A stretch of DNA of 64,000 nt from Sepiola atlantica (lineage: Eukaryota; Mollusca; Cephalopoda; Sepiida; Sepiolidae): positions 5,828,001 to 5,892,000 of the forward strand of contig CAUVYP010001208.1 in assembly GCA_963556195.1 (NCBI GenBank). The letters run 5' to 3'. Numbering within the stretch: position 1 is the first letter of the stretch; each line of letters begins with the position of its first letter. This document shows, in pieces, positions 50,851 to 63,870 of the stretch. The translations under genes and the position numbers were made by a program. The notes below the pieces were generated by a model. The model ran no database searches, was not told the origin of the DNA, and worked only from the letters and a program-made list of their open reading frames with translations.

Positions 50851-53826
50851 TTAGCGCGTTTTAAAGTTGATATCGCTTTTGTTTATAACTTCCACATTTA
50901 TTCGAATTGTGCAACGAAACTTTGCACACATTAGCGGAGTCACATTTTCTACTGAAGTACCAAGTTTCAGAAGTGCAGCTCTTGTACTGCCGGAGATATG
51001 TCGATACAAACTGAATACGCAAAACATCAACAAAATTTAGCCCGTTTTAAAGTTGATATCGCTTTTGTTTATAACTTCAACACTTATTCGAATGGTGCAA
51101 CGAAACTTTGCAGACAGTCGCGGAGGCACATTTTCTACTGAAGTACCAAGTTTCAGAAGTGCAGCTCTTGTACTGCCGGAGATATGTCGATACAAACTGA
51201 ATACGCAAAACATCAACAAAATTTAGCGCGTTTTAAAGTTGATATCGCTTTTGTTTATAACTTCCACATTTATTCGAATTGTGCAACGAAACTTTGCACA
51301 GATTAGCGGAGTCACATTTTCTACTGAAGTACCAAGTTTCAGAAGTGCAGCTCTTGTACTGCCGGAGATATGTCGATACAAACTGAATACGCAAAACATC
51401 AACAAAATTTAGCGCGTTTTAAAGTTGATATCGCTTTTGTTTATAACTTCCACATTTATTCGAATTGTGCAACGAAACTTTGCAGACAGTCGCGGATAGG
51501 TCTTTACTACTGAAGTACCAAGTTTCAGAAGTGCAGCTCTTGTACTGCCGGAGATATGTCGATACAAACTGAATACGCAAAACATCAACAAAATTTAGCG
51601 CGTTTTAAAGTTGATATCGCTTTTGTTTATAACTTCCACATTTATTCGAATTGTGCAACGAAACTTTGCACAGATTAGCGGAGTCACATTTTCCACTGAA
51701 GTACCAAGTTTCAGAAGTGCAGCTCTTGTACTGCCGGAGATATGTCGATACAAACTGAATACGCAAAACATCAACAAAATTTAGCGCGTTTTAAAGTTGA
51801 TATCGCTTTTGTTTATAACTTCCACATTCATTCGAATTGTGCAACGAAACTTTGCAGACAGTCGCGGAGACACATGTTCTACTGAAGTACCAAGTTTCAG
51901 AAGTGCAGCTCTTGTACTGCCGGAGATATGTCGATACAAACTGAATACGCAAAACATCAACAAAATTTAGCGCGTTTTAAAGTTGATATCGCTTTTGTTT
52001 ATAACTTCCACATTTATTCGAATTGTGCAACGAAACTTTGCACAGATAAGCCGAGTCACATGTTCTACTGAAGTACCAAGTTTCAGAAGTGCAGCTCTTG
52101 TACTGCCGGAGATATGTCGATACAAACTGAATACGCAAAACATCAACAAAATTTAGCGCGTTTTAAAGTTGATATCGCTTTTGTTTATAACTTCCACATT
52201 TATTCGAATTGTGCAACGATACTTTGCACAGATTAGCGGAGTCACATGTTCTACTGAAGTACCAAGTTTCAGAAGTGCAGCTCTTGTACTGCCGGTGATA
52301 TGTCGATACAAACTGAATACGCAAAACATCGACAAAATTTAGCGCGTTTTAAAGTTGATATCGCTTTTGTTTATAACTTCCACATTTATTCGAATTGTGC
52401 AACGAAACTTTGCACACATTAGCGGAGTCACATTTTCTACTGAAGTACCAAGTTTCAGAAGTGCAGCTCTTGTACTGCCGGAGATATGTCGATACAAACT
52501 GAATACGCAAAACATCAACAAAATTTAGCCCGTTTTAAAGTTGATATCGCTTTTGTTTATAACTTCCACATTTATTCGAATTGTGCAACGAAACTTTGCA
52601 GACAGTCGCGGAGGCACATTTTCTACTGAAGTACCAAGTTTCAGAAGTGCAGCTCTTGTACTGCCGGAGATATGTCGATACAAACTGAATACGCAAAACA
52701 TCAACAAAATTTAGCGCGTTTTAAAGTTGATATCGCTTTTGTTTATAACTTCCACATTTATTCGAATTGTGCAACGAAACTTTGCACAGATTAGCGGAGT
52801 CACATTTTCTACTGAAGTACCAAGTTTCAGAAGTGCAGCTCTTGTACTGCCGGAGATATGTCGATACAAACTGAATACGCAAAACATCAACAAAATTTAG
52901 CGCGTTTTAAAGTTGATATCGCTTTTGTTTATAACTTCCACATTTATTCGAATTGTGCAACGAAACTTTGCAGACAGTCGCGGATAGGTCTTTTTTACTG
53001 AAGTACCAAGTTTCAGAAGTGCAGCTCTTGTACTGCCGGAGATATGTCGATACAAACTGAATACGCAAAACATCAACAAAATTTAGCGCGTTTTAAAGTT
53101 GATATCGCTTTTGTTTATAACTTCCACATTTATTCGAATTGTGCAACGAAACTTTGCACAGATTAGCGGAGTCACATTTTCCACTGAAGTACCAAGTTTC
53201 AGAAGTGCAGCTCTTGTACTGCCGGAGATATGTCGATACAAACTGAATACGCAAAACATCAACAAAATTTAGCGCGTTTTAAAGTTGATATCGCTTTTGT
53301 TTATAACTTCCACATTCATTCGAATTGTGCAACGAAACTTTGCAGACAGTCGCGGAGACACATGTTCTACTGAAGTACCAAGTTTCAGAAGTGCAGCTCT
53401 TGTACTGCCGGAGATATGTCGATACAAACTGAATACGCAAAACATCAACAAAATTTAGCGCGTTTTAAAGTTGATATCGCTTTTGTTTATAACTTCCACA
53501 TTCATTCGAATTGTGCAACGAAACTTTGCAGACAGTCGCGGAGACACATGTTCTACTGAAGTACCAAGTTTCAGAAGTGCAGCTCTTGTACTGCCGGAGA
53601 TATGTCGATACAAACTGAATACGCAAAACATCAACAAAATTTAGCGCGTTTTAAAGTTGATATCGCTTTTGTTTATAACTTCCACATTTATTCGAATTGT
53701 GCAACGAAACTTTGCACAGATAAGCCGAGTCACATGTTCTACTGAAGTACCAAGTTTCAGAAGTGCAGCTCTTGTACTGCCGGAGATATGTCGATACAAA
53801 CTGAATACGCAAAACATCAACAAAAT
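50851..53826. repeat. Satellite block, 16 monomers: 8-monomer unit, two copies
   Basis: Copy 1 (50851-52338) is M, D, A, E, A, C, B, Y. Copy 2 (52339-53826) is M, D, A, E, A, C, C, B, with the Y that should follow starting the next block. Shared rare markers are AGGTCTTT in E (51409 and 52897), ATTTTCCACTG in A (51595 and 53083) and GATAAGCCGAG in B (51967 and 53641). Copy 2 has a duplicated C (53269 and 53455), the only adjacent pair of Q monomers in the right domain. Confidence 0.94.
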
Positions 53827-56800
53827 TTAGCGCGTTTTAAAGTTGATATCGCTTTTGTTTATAACTTCCACATTTATTCGAATTGTGCAACGATACTTTG
53901 CACAGATTAGCGGAGTCACATGTTCTACTGAAGTACCAAGTTTCAGAAGTGCAGCTCTTGTACTGCCGGTGATATGTCGATACAAACTGAATACGCAAAC
54001 TATCAACAAAATTTAGTGCGATTTAAAGTTGATATCGCTTTTGTTTATAACTTCCACATTTATTCGAATTGTGCAACGAAACTTTGCACTAATTAGCGGA
54101 GTCACATGTTCTACTGAAGTACCAAGTTTCAGAAGTGCAGCTCTTGTACTGCCGGTGATATGTCGATACAAACTGAATACGCAAAACATCGACAAAATTT
54201 AGCGCGTTTTAAAGTTGATATCGCTTTTGTTTATAACTTCCACATTTATTCGAATTGTGCAACGAAACTTTGCACACATTAGCGGAGTCACATTTTCTAC
54301 TGAAGTACCAAGTTTCAGAAGTGCAGCTCTTGTACTGCCGGAGATATGTCGATACAAACTGAATACGCAAAACATCAACAAAATTTAGCCCGTTTTAAAG
54401 TTGATATCGCTTTTGTTTATAACTTCCACATTTATTCGAATTGTGCAACGAAACTTTGCAGACAGTCGCGGAGGCACATTTTCTACTGAAGTACCAAGTT
54501 TCAGAAGTGCAGCTCTTGTACTGCCGGAGATATGTCGATACAAACTGAATACGCAAAACATCAACAAAATTTAGCGCGTTTTAAAGTTGATATCGCTTTT
54601 GTTTATAACTTCCACATTTATTCGAATTGTGCAACGAAACTTTGCACAGATTAGCGGAGTCACATTTTCTACTGAAGTACCAAGTTTCAGAAGTGCAGCT
54701 CTTGTACTGCCGGAGATATGTCGATACAAACTGAATACGCAAAACATCAACAAAATTTAGCGCGTTTTAAAGTTGATATCGCTTTTGTTTATAACTTCCA
54801 CATTTATTCGAATTGTGCAACGAAACTTTGCAGACAGTCGCGGATAGGTCTTTTTTACTGAAGTACCAAGTTTCAGAAGTGCAGCTCTTGTACTGCCGGA
54901 GATATGTCGATACAAACTGAATACGCAAAACATCAACAAAATTTAGCGCGTTTTAAAGTTGATATCGCTTTTGTTTATAACTTCCACATTTATTCGAATT
55001 GTGCAACGAAACTTTGCACAGATTAGCGGAGTCACATTTTCCACTGAAGTACCAAGTTTCAGAAGTGCAGCTCTTGTACTGCCGGAGATATGTCGATACA
55101 AACTGAATACGCAAAACATCAACAAAATTTAGCGCGTTTTAAAGTTGATATCGCTTTTGTTTATAACTTCCACATTCATTCGAATTGTGCAACGAAACTT
55201 TGCAGACAGTCGCGGAGACACATGTTCTACTGAAGTACCAAGTTTCAGAAGTGCAGCTCTTGTACTGCCGGAGATATGTCGATACAAACTGAATACGCAA
55301 AACATCAACAAAATTTAGCGCGTTTTAAAGTTGATATCGCTTTTGTTTATAACTTCCACATTTATTCGAATTGTGCAACGAAACTTTGCACAGATAAGCG
55401 GAGTCACATGCTCTACTGAAGTACCAAGTTTCAGAAGGGCAGCTCTTGTACTGCCGGAGATATGTCGATACAAACTGAATACGCAAAACATCAACAAAAT
55501 TAAGCCCGTTTTAAAGTTGATATCGCTTTTGTTTATAACTTCCACATTTATTCGAATTGTGCAACGAAACTTTGCAGACAGTCGCGGAGGCACATTTTCT
55601 ACTGAAGTACCAAGGTTCAGAAGTGCAGCTCTTGTACTGCCGGAGATATGTCGATACAAACTGAATACGCAAAACATCAACAAAATTTAGCGCGTTTTAA
55701 AGTTGATATCGCTTTTGTTTATAACTTCCACATTTATTCGAATTGTGCAACGAAACTTTGCACAGATAAGCGGAGTCACATGTTCTACTGAAGTACCAAG
55801 TTTCAGAAGTGCAGCTCTTGTACTGCCGGAGATATGTCGATACAAACTGAATACGCAAAACATCAACAAAATTTAGCGCGTTTTAAAGTTGATATCGCTT
55901 TTGTTTATAACTTCCACATTTATTCGAATTGTGCAACGATACTTTGCACAGATTAGCGGAGTCACATGTTCTACTGAAGTACCAAGTTTCAGAAGTGCAG
56001 CTCTTGTACTGCCGGTGATATGTCGATACAAACTGAATACGCAAACTATCAACAAAATTTAGTGCGATTTAAAGTTGATATCGCTTTTGTTTATAACTTC
56101 CACATTTATTCGAATTGTGCAACGAAACTTTGCACTAATTAGCGGAGTCACATGTTCTACTGAAGTACCAAGTTTCAGAAGTGCAGCTCTTGTACTGCCG
56201 GTGATATGTCGATACAAACTGAATACGCAAAACATCGACAAAATTTAGCGCGTTTTAAAGTTGATATCGCTTTTGTTTATAACTTCCACATTTATTCGAA
56301 TTGTGCAACGAAACTTTGCACACATTAGCGGAGTCACATTTTCTACTGAAGTACCAAGTTTCAGAAGTGCAGCTCTTGTACTGCCGGAGATATGTCGATA
56401 CAAACTGAATACGCAAAACATCAACAAAATTTAGCCCGTTTTAAAGTTGATATCGCTTTTGTTTATAACTTCCACATTTATTCGAATTGTGCAACGAAAC
56501 TTTGCAGACAGTCGCGGAGGCACATTTTCTACTGAAGTACCAAGTTTCAGAAGTGCAGCTCTTGTACTGCCGGAGATATGTCGATACAAACTGAATACGC
56601 AAAACATCAACAAAATTTAGCGCGTTTTAAAGTTGATATCGCTTTTGTTTATAACTTCCACATTTATTCGAATTGTGCAACGAAACTTTGCACAGATTAG
56701 CGGAGTCACATTTTCTACTGAAGTACCAAGTTTCAGAAGTGCAGCTCTTGTACTGCCGGAGATATGTCGATACAAACTGAATACGCAAAACATCAACAAA

Positions 56801-57918
56801 ATTTAGCGCGTTTTAAAGTTGATATCGCTTTTGTTTATAACTTCCACATTTATTCGAATTGTGCAACGAAACTTTGCAGACAGTCGCGGATAGGTCTTTT
56901 TTACTGAAGTACCAAGTTTCAGAAGTGCAGCTCTTGTACTGCCGGAGATATGTCGATACAAACTGAATACGCAAAACATCAACAAAATTTAGCGCGTTTT
57001 AAAGTTGATATCGCTTTTGTTTATAACTTCCACATTTATTCGAATTGTGCAACGAAACTTTGCACAGATTAGCGGAGTCACATTTTCCACTGAAGTACCA
57101 AGTTTCAGAAGTGCAGCTCTTGTACTGCCGGAGATATGTCGATACAAACTGAATACGCAAAACATCAACAAAATTTAGCGCGTTTTAAAGTTGATATCGC
57201 TTTTGTTTATAACTTCCACATTCATTCGAATTGTGCAACGAAACTTTGCAGACAGTCGCGGAGACACATGTTCTACTGAAGTACCAAGTTTCAGAAGTGC
57301 AGCTCTTGTACTGCCGGAGATATGTCGATACAAACTGAATACGCAAAACATCAACAAAATTTAGCGCGTTTTAAAGTTGATATCGCTTTTGTTTATAACT
57401 TCCACATTTATTCGAATTGTGCAACGAAACTTTGCACAGATAAGCGGAGTCACATGCTCTACTGAAGTACCAAGTTTCAGAAGGGCAGCTCTTGTACTGC
57501 CGGAGATATGTCGATACAAACTGAATACGCAAAACATCAACAAAATTAAGCCCGTTTTAAAGTTGATATCGCTTTTGTTTATAACTTCCACATTTATTCG
57601 AATTGTGCAACGAAACTTTGCAGACAGTCGCGGAGGCACATTTTCTACTGAAGTACCAAGGTTCAGAAGTGCAGCTCTTGTACTGCCGGAGATATGTCGA
57701 TACAAACTGAATACGCAAAACATCAACAAAATTTAGCGCGTTTTAAAGTTGATATCGCTTTTGTTTATAACTTCCACATTTATTCGAATTGTGCAACGAA
57801 ACTTTGCACAGATAAGCGGAGTCACATGTTCTACTGAAGTACCAAGTTTCAGAAGTGCAGCTCTTGTACTGCCGGAGATATGTCGATACAAACTGAATAC
57901 GCAAAACATCAACAAAAT
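53827..57918. repeat. Tandem 11-monomer higher-order repeat, two near-identical copies
   Basis: Two copies of Y, K, M, D, A, E, A, C, B, D, B (53827-55872 and 55873-57918), 2046 bases each. Every rare marker I compared is in both: GCACTAATTAG in K (54013 and 56059), GGTCTTTTTTACTG in E, ATTTTCCACTG in A, AGAAGGGCAGC in B (55315 and 57361), AATTAAGCCCG and CAAGGTTCAG in D (55501 and 57547). I found no difference by eye. The match stops at 57919, which is B instead of Y. This is probably the youngest duplication in the window, or else an assembly duplication. Confidence 0.95.
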
Positions 57919-60522
57919 TTAGCGCGTTTTAAAGTTGATATCGCTTTTGTTTATAACTTCCACATTTATTCGAATTGTGCAACGAAACTTTGCACAGATT
58001 AGCGGAGTCACATGTTCTACTGAAGTACCAAGTTTCAGAAGTGCAGCTCTTGTACTGCCGGAGATATGTCGATACAAACTGAATACGCAAAACATCAACA
58101 AAATTTAGCGCGTTTTAAAGTTGATATCGCTTTTGTTTATAACTTCCACATTTATTCGAATTGTGCAACGATACTTTGCACAGATTAGCGGAGTCACATG
58201 TTCTACTGAAGTACCAAGTTTCAGAAGTGCAGCTCTTGTACTGCCGGTGATATGTCGATACAAACTGAATACGCAAAACATCAACAAAATTTAGCGCGTT
58301 TTAAAGTTGATATCGCTTTTGTTTATAACTTCCACATTTATTCGAATTGTGCAACGAAACTTTGCACACATTAGCGGAGTCACATTTTCTACTGAAGTAC
58401 CAAGTTTCAGAAGTGCAGCTCTTGTACTGCCGGAGATATGTCGATACAAACTGAATACGCAAAACATCAACAAAATTTAGCCCGTTTTAAAGTTGATATC
58501 GCTTTTGTTTATAACTTCCACATTTATTCGAATTGTGCAACGAAACTTTGCACAGATTAGCGGAGTCACATGTTCTACTGAAGTACCAAGTTTCAGAAGT
58601 GCAGCTCTTGTACTTCCGGAGATATGTCGATACAAACTGAATACGCAAAACATCAACAAAATTTAGCGCGTTTTAAAGTTGATATCGCTTTTGTTTATAA
58701 CTTCCACATTTATTCGAATTGTGCAACGAAACTTTGCACAGATTAGCGGAGTAACATGTTCTACTGAAGTACCAAGTTTCAGAAGTGCAGCTCTTGTACT
58801 GCCGGAGATATGTCGATACAAACTGAATACGCAAAACATCAACAAAATTTAGCGCGTTTTAAAGTTGATATCGCTTTTGTTTATAACTTCCACATTTATT
58901 CGAATTGTGCAACGATACTTTGCACAGATTAGCGGAGTCACATGTTCTACTGAAGTACCAAGTTTCAGAAGTGCAGCTCTTGTACTGCCGGTGATATGTC
59001 GATACAAACTGAATACGCAAACTATCAACAAAATTTAGTGCGATTTAAAGTTGATATCGCTTTTGTTTATAACTTCCACATTTATTCGAATTGTGCAACG
59101 AAACTTTGCACAGATTAGCGGAGTCACATGTTCTACTGAAGTACCAAGTTTCAGAAGTGCAGCTCTTGTACTGCCGGTGATATGTCGATACAAACTGAAT
59201 ACGCAAAACATCGACAAAATTTAGCGCGTTTTAAAGTTGATATCGCTTTTGTTTATAACTTCCACATTTATTCGAATTGTGCAACGATACTTTGCACACA
59301 TTAGCGGAGTCACATTTTCTACTGAAGTACCAAGTTTCAGAAGTGCAGCTCTTGTACTGCCGGAGATATGTCGATACAAACTGAATACGCAAAACATCAA
59401 CAAAATTTAGCCCGTTTTAAAGTTGATATCGCTTTTGTTTATAACTTCCACATTTATTCGAATTGTGCAACGAAACTTTGCAGACAGTCGCGGAGGCACA
59501 TTTTCTACTGAAGTACCAAGTTTCAGAAGTGCAGCTCTTGTACTGCCGGAGATATGTCGATACAAACTGAATACGCAAAACATCAACAAAATTTAGCGCG
59601 TTTTAAAGTTGATATCGCTTTTGTTTATAACTTCCACATTTATTCGAATTGTGCAACGAAACTTTGCACAGATTAGCGGAGTCACATTTTCTACTGAAGT
59701 ACCAAGTTTCAGAAGTGCAGCTCTTGTACTGCCGGAGATATGTCGATACAAACTGAATACGCAAAACATCAACAAAATTTAGCGCGTTTTAAAGTTGATA
59801 TCGCTTTTGTTTATAACTTCCACATTTATTCGAATTGTGCAACGAAACTTTGCAGACAGTCGCGGATAGGTCTTTTCTACTGAAGTACCAAGTTTCAGAA
59901 GTGCAGCTCTTGTACTGCCGGAGATATGTCGATACAAACTGAATACGCAAAACATCAACAAAATTTAGCGCGTTTTAAAGTTGATATCGCTTTTGTTTAT
60001 AACTTCCACATTTATTCGAATTGTGCAACGAAACTTTGCACAGATTAGCGGAGTCACATGTTCCACTGAAGTACCAAGTTTCAGAAGTGCAGCTCTTGTA
60101 CTGCCGGAGATATGTCGATACAAACTGAATACGCAAAACATCAACAAAATTTAGCGCGTTTTAAAGTTGATATCGCTTTTGTTTATAACTTCCACATTCA
60201 TTCGAATTGTGCAACGAAACTTTGCAGACAGTCGCGGAGACACATGTTCTACTGAAGTACCAAGTTTCAGAAGTGCAGCTCTTGTACTGCCGGAGATATG
60301 TCGATACAAACTGAATACGCAAAACATCAACAAAATTTAGCGCGTTTTAAAGTTGATATCGCTTTTGTTTATAACTTCCACATTTATTCGAATTGTGCAA
60401 CGAAACTTTGCACAGATAAGCGGAGTCACATTCTCTACTGAAGTACCAAGTTTCAGAAGTGCAGCTCTTGTACTGCCGGAGATATGTCGATACAAACTGA
60501 ATACGCAAAACATCGACAAAAT
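57919..60522. repeat. Satellite block, 14 monomers: right-domain modules
   Basis: Order of types: B, Y, M, B, B, Y, K, M, D, A, E, B, C, A. The B at 58477 has the CCCG start of a D monomer but a CACAGATTAG box and ATGTTC tail, a D/B mosaic. E at 59779 belongs to the AGGTCTTT lineage of 51-57 kb. B at 59965 has ATGTTCCACTG, combining a B tail with the CCACTG of the neighbouring A lineage. M at 59221 has CGATACTTTG, a Y marker. Confidence 0.91.
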
Positions 60523-63500
60523 TTAGCGCGTTTTAAAGTTGATATCGCTTTTGTTTATAACTTCCACATTTATTGGAATTGTGCAACGAAACTTTGCACA
60601 CATTAGCGGAGTCACATTTTCTACTGAAGTACCAAGTTTCAGAAGTGCAGCTCTTGTACTGCCGGAGATATGTCGATACAAACTGAATACGCAAAACATC
60701 AACAAAATTTAGCCCGTTTTAAAGTTGATATCGCTTTTGTTTATAACTTCCACATTTATTCGAATTGTGCAACGAAACTTTGCAGACAGTCGCGGAGGCA
60801 CATTTTCTACTGAAGTACCAAGTTTCAGAAGTGCAGCTCTTGTACTGCCGGAGATATGTCGATACAAACTGAATACGCAAAACATCAACAAAATTTAGCG
60901 CGTTTTAAAGTTGATATCGCTTTTGTTTATAACTTCCACATTTATTCGAATTGTGCAACGAAACTTTGCACAGATAAGCGGAGTCACATGTTCTACTGAA
61001 GTACCAAGTTTCAGAAGTGCAGCTCTTGTACTGCCGGAGATATGTCGATACAAACTGAATACGCAAAACATCAACAAAATTTAGCGCGTTTTAAAGTTGA
61101 TATCGCTTTTGTTTATAACTTCCACATTTATTCGAATTGTGCAACGAAACTTTGCACAGATTAGCGGAGTCACATGTTCTACTGAAGTACCAAGTTTCAG
61201 AAGTGCAGCTCTTGTACTGCCGGAGATATGTCGATACAAACTGAATACGCAAAACATCAACAAAATTTAGCGCGTTTTAAAGTTGATATCGCTTTTGTTT
61301 ATAACTTCCACATTTATTCGAATTGTGCAACGATACTTTGCACAGATTAGCGGAGTCACATTTTCTACTGAAGTACCAAGTTTCAGAAGTGCAGCTCTTG
61401 TACTGCCGGAGATATGTCGATACAAACTGAATACGCAAAACATCAACAAAATTTAGCCCGTTTTAAAGTTGATATCGCTTTTGTTTATAACTTCCACATT
61501 TATTCGAATTGTGCAACGAAACTTTGCAGACAGTCGCGGAGGCACATTTTCTACTGAAGTACCAAGTTTCAGAAGTGCAGCTCTTGTACTGCCGGAGATA
61601 TGTCGATACAAACTGAATACGCAAAACATCAACAAAATTTAGCGCGTTTTAAAGTTGATATCGCTTTTGTTTATAACTTCCACATTTATTCGAATTGTGC
61701 AACGAAACTTTGCACAGATTAGCGGAGTCACATTTTCTACTGAAGTACCAAGTTTCAGAAGTGTACCTCTTGTACTGCCGGAGATATGTCGATACAAACT
61801 GAATACGCAAAACATTAACAAAATTTAGCCCGTTTTAAAGTTGATATCGCTTTTGTTTATAACTTCCACATTTATTCGAATTGTGCAACGAAACTTTGCA
61901 GACAGTCGCGGAGGCACATTTTCTACTGAAGTACCAAGTTTCAGAAGTGCAGCTCTTGTACTGCCGGAGATATGTCGATACAAACTGAATACGCAAAACA
62001 TCAACAAAATTTAGCGCGTTTTAAAGTTGATATCGCTTTTGTTTATAACTTCCACATTTATTCGAATTGTGCAACGAAACTTTGCACAGATTAGCGGAGT
62101 CACATGTTCTACTGAAGTACCAAGTTTCAGAAGTGCAGCTCTTGTACTGCCGGAGATATGTCGATACAAACTGAATACGCAAAACATCGACAAAATTTAG
62201 CGCGTTTTAAAGTTGATATCGCTTTTGTTTATAACTTCCACATTTATTCGAATTGTGCAACGAAACTTTGAAGACACTCGCGGATAGGCCTTTTGTACTG
62301 AAGTCCCAAGTTTCAGAAGTGCAGCTCTTGTACTGCCGGAGATATGTCGATACAAACTGAATACGCAAAACATCAACAAAATTTAGCGCGTTTTAAAGTT
62401 GATATCGCTTTTGTTTATAACTTCCACATTTATTCGAATTGTGCAACGAAACTTTGCACAGATTAGCGGAGTCACATTTTCTACTGAAGTACCAAGTTTC
62501 AGAAGTGCAGCTCTTGTACTGCCGGAGATATGTCGATACAAACTGAATACGCAAAACATCAACAAAATTTAGCGCGTTTTAAAGTTGATATCGCTTTTGT
62601 TTATAACTTCCACATTCATTCGAATTGTGCAACGAAACTTTGCAGACAGTCGCGGAGACACATGTTCTACTGAAGTACCAAGTTTCAGAAGTGCAGCTCT
62701 TGTACTTCCGGAGATATGTCGATACAAACTGAATACGCAAAACATCAACAAAATTTAGCGCGTTTTAAAGTTGATATCGCTTTTGTTTATAACTTCCACA
62801 TTTATTCGAATTGTGCAACGATACTTTGCACAGATTAGCGGAGTCACATGTTCTACTGAAGTACCAAGTTTCAGAAGTGCAGCTCTTGTACTGCCGGAGA
62901 TATGTCGATACAAACTGAATACGCAAAACATCAACAAAATTTAGCGCGTTTTAAAGTTGATATCGCTTTTGTTTATAACTTCCACATTTATTCGAATTGT
63001 GCAACGATACTTTGCACAGAGTAGCGGAGTCACATTTTCTACTGAAGTACCAAGTTTCAGAAGTGCAGCTCTTGTACTGCCGGAGATATGTCGATACAAA
63101 CTGAATACGCAAAACATCAACAAAATTTAGCGCGTTTTAAAGTTGATATCGCTTTTGTTTATAACTTCCACATTTATTCGAATTGTGCAACGAAACTTTG
63201 CAGACACTCGCGGATAGGCCTTTTCTACTGAAGTACCAAGTTTCAGAAGTGCAGCTCTTGTACTGCCGGAGATATGTCGATACAAACTGAATACGCAAAA
63301 CATCAACAAAATTTAGCGCGTTTTAAAGTTGATATCGCTTTTGTTTATAACTTCCACATTTATTCGAATTGTGCAACGAAACTTTGCACAGATTAGCGGA
63401 GTCACATGTTCTACTGAAGTACCAAGTTTCAGAAGTGCAGCTCTTGTACTGCCGGAGATATGTCGATACAAACTGAATACGCAAAACATCGACAAAATTT

Positions 63501-63870
63501 AGCGCGTTTTAAAGTTGATATCGCTTTTGTTTATAACTTCCACATTTATTCGAATTGTGCAACGAAACTTTGCACACATTAGCGGAGTCACATTTTCTAC
63601 TGAAGTACCAAGTTTCAGAAGTGCAGCTCTTGTACTGCCGGAGATATGTCGATACAAACTGAATACGCAAAACATCAACAAAATTTAGCCCGTTTTAAAG
63701 TTGATATCGCTTTTGTTTATAACTTCCACATTTATTCGAATTGTGCAACGAAACTTTGCAGACAGTCGCGGAGGCACATTTTCTACTGAAGTACCAAGTT
63801 TCAGAAGTGCAGCTCTTGTACTGCCGGAGATATGTCGATACAAACTGAATACGCAAAACATCAACAAAAT
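60523..63870. repeat. Satellite block, 18 monomers: right edge of the window
   Basis: Order of types: M, D, B, B, Y, D, A, D, B, E, A, C, Y, Y, E, B, M, D. The A at 61639 has GTGTACCTC and is followed by D through CATTAAC, a linked combination otherwise confined to the left domain (last seen at 21650-22021). The E monomers at 62197 and 63127 carry GACACTCGCGG, as at 46-47 kb. M at 60523 has TATTGGAATTG. The closing M-D pair at 63499-63870 begins another right-domain unit. Confidence 0.92.

Noticed and set aside
53827..57918. Treating the identical 11-mers as proof of an active centromere core
   Set aside because: Identity can also come from recent exchange with no function, or from an assembly duplication. 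Sequence alone cannot decide, so it is kept only as a candidate.
77..63870. A 60-codon minus-strand open frame in almost every monomer, and a similar plus-strand frame, as a multigene family
   Set aside because: They recur only because 186 is divisible by three. Type-defining changes are mostly amino-acid changing and cluster in the DNA-level box, both strands are open together, and there is no spacer, start context or recognisable domain.
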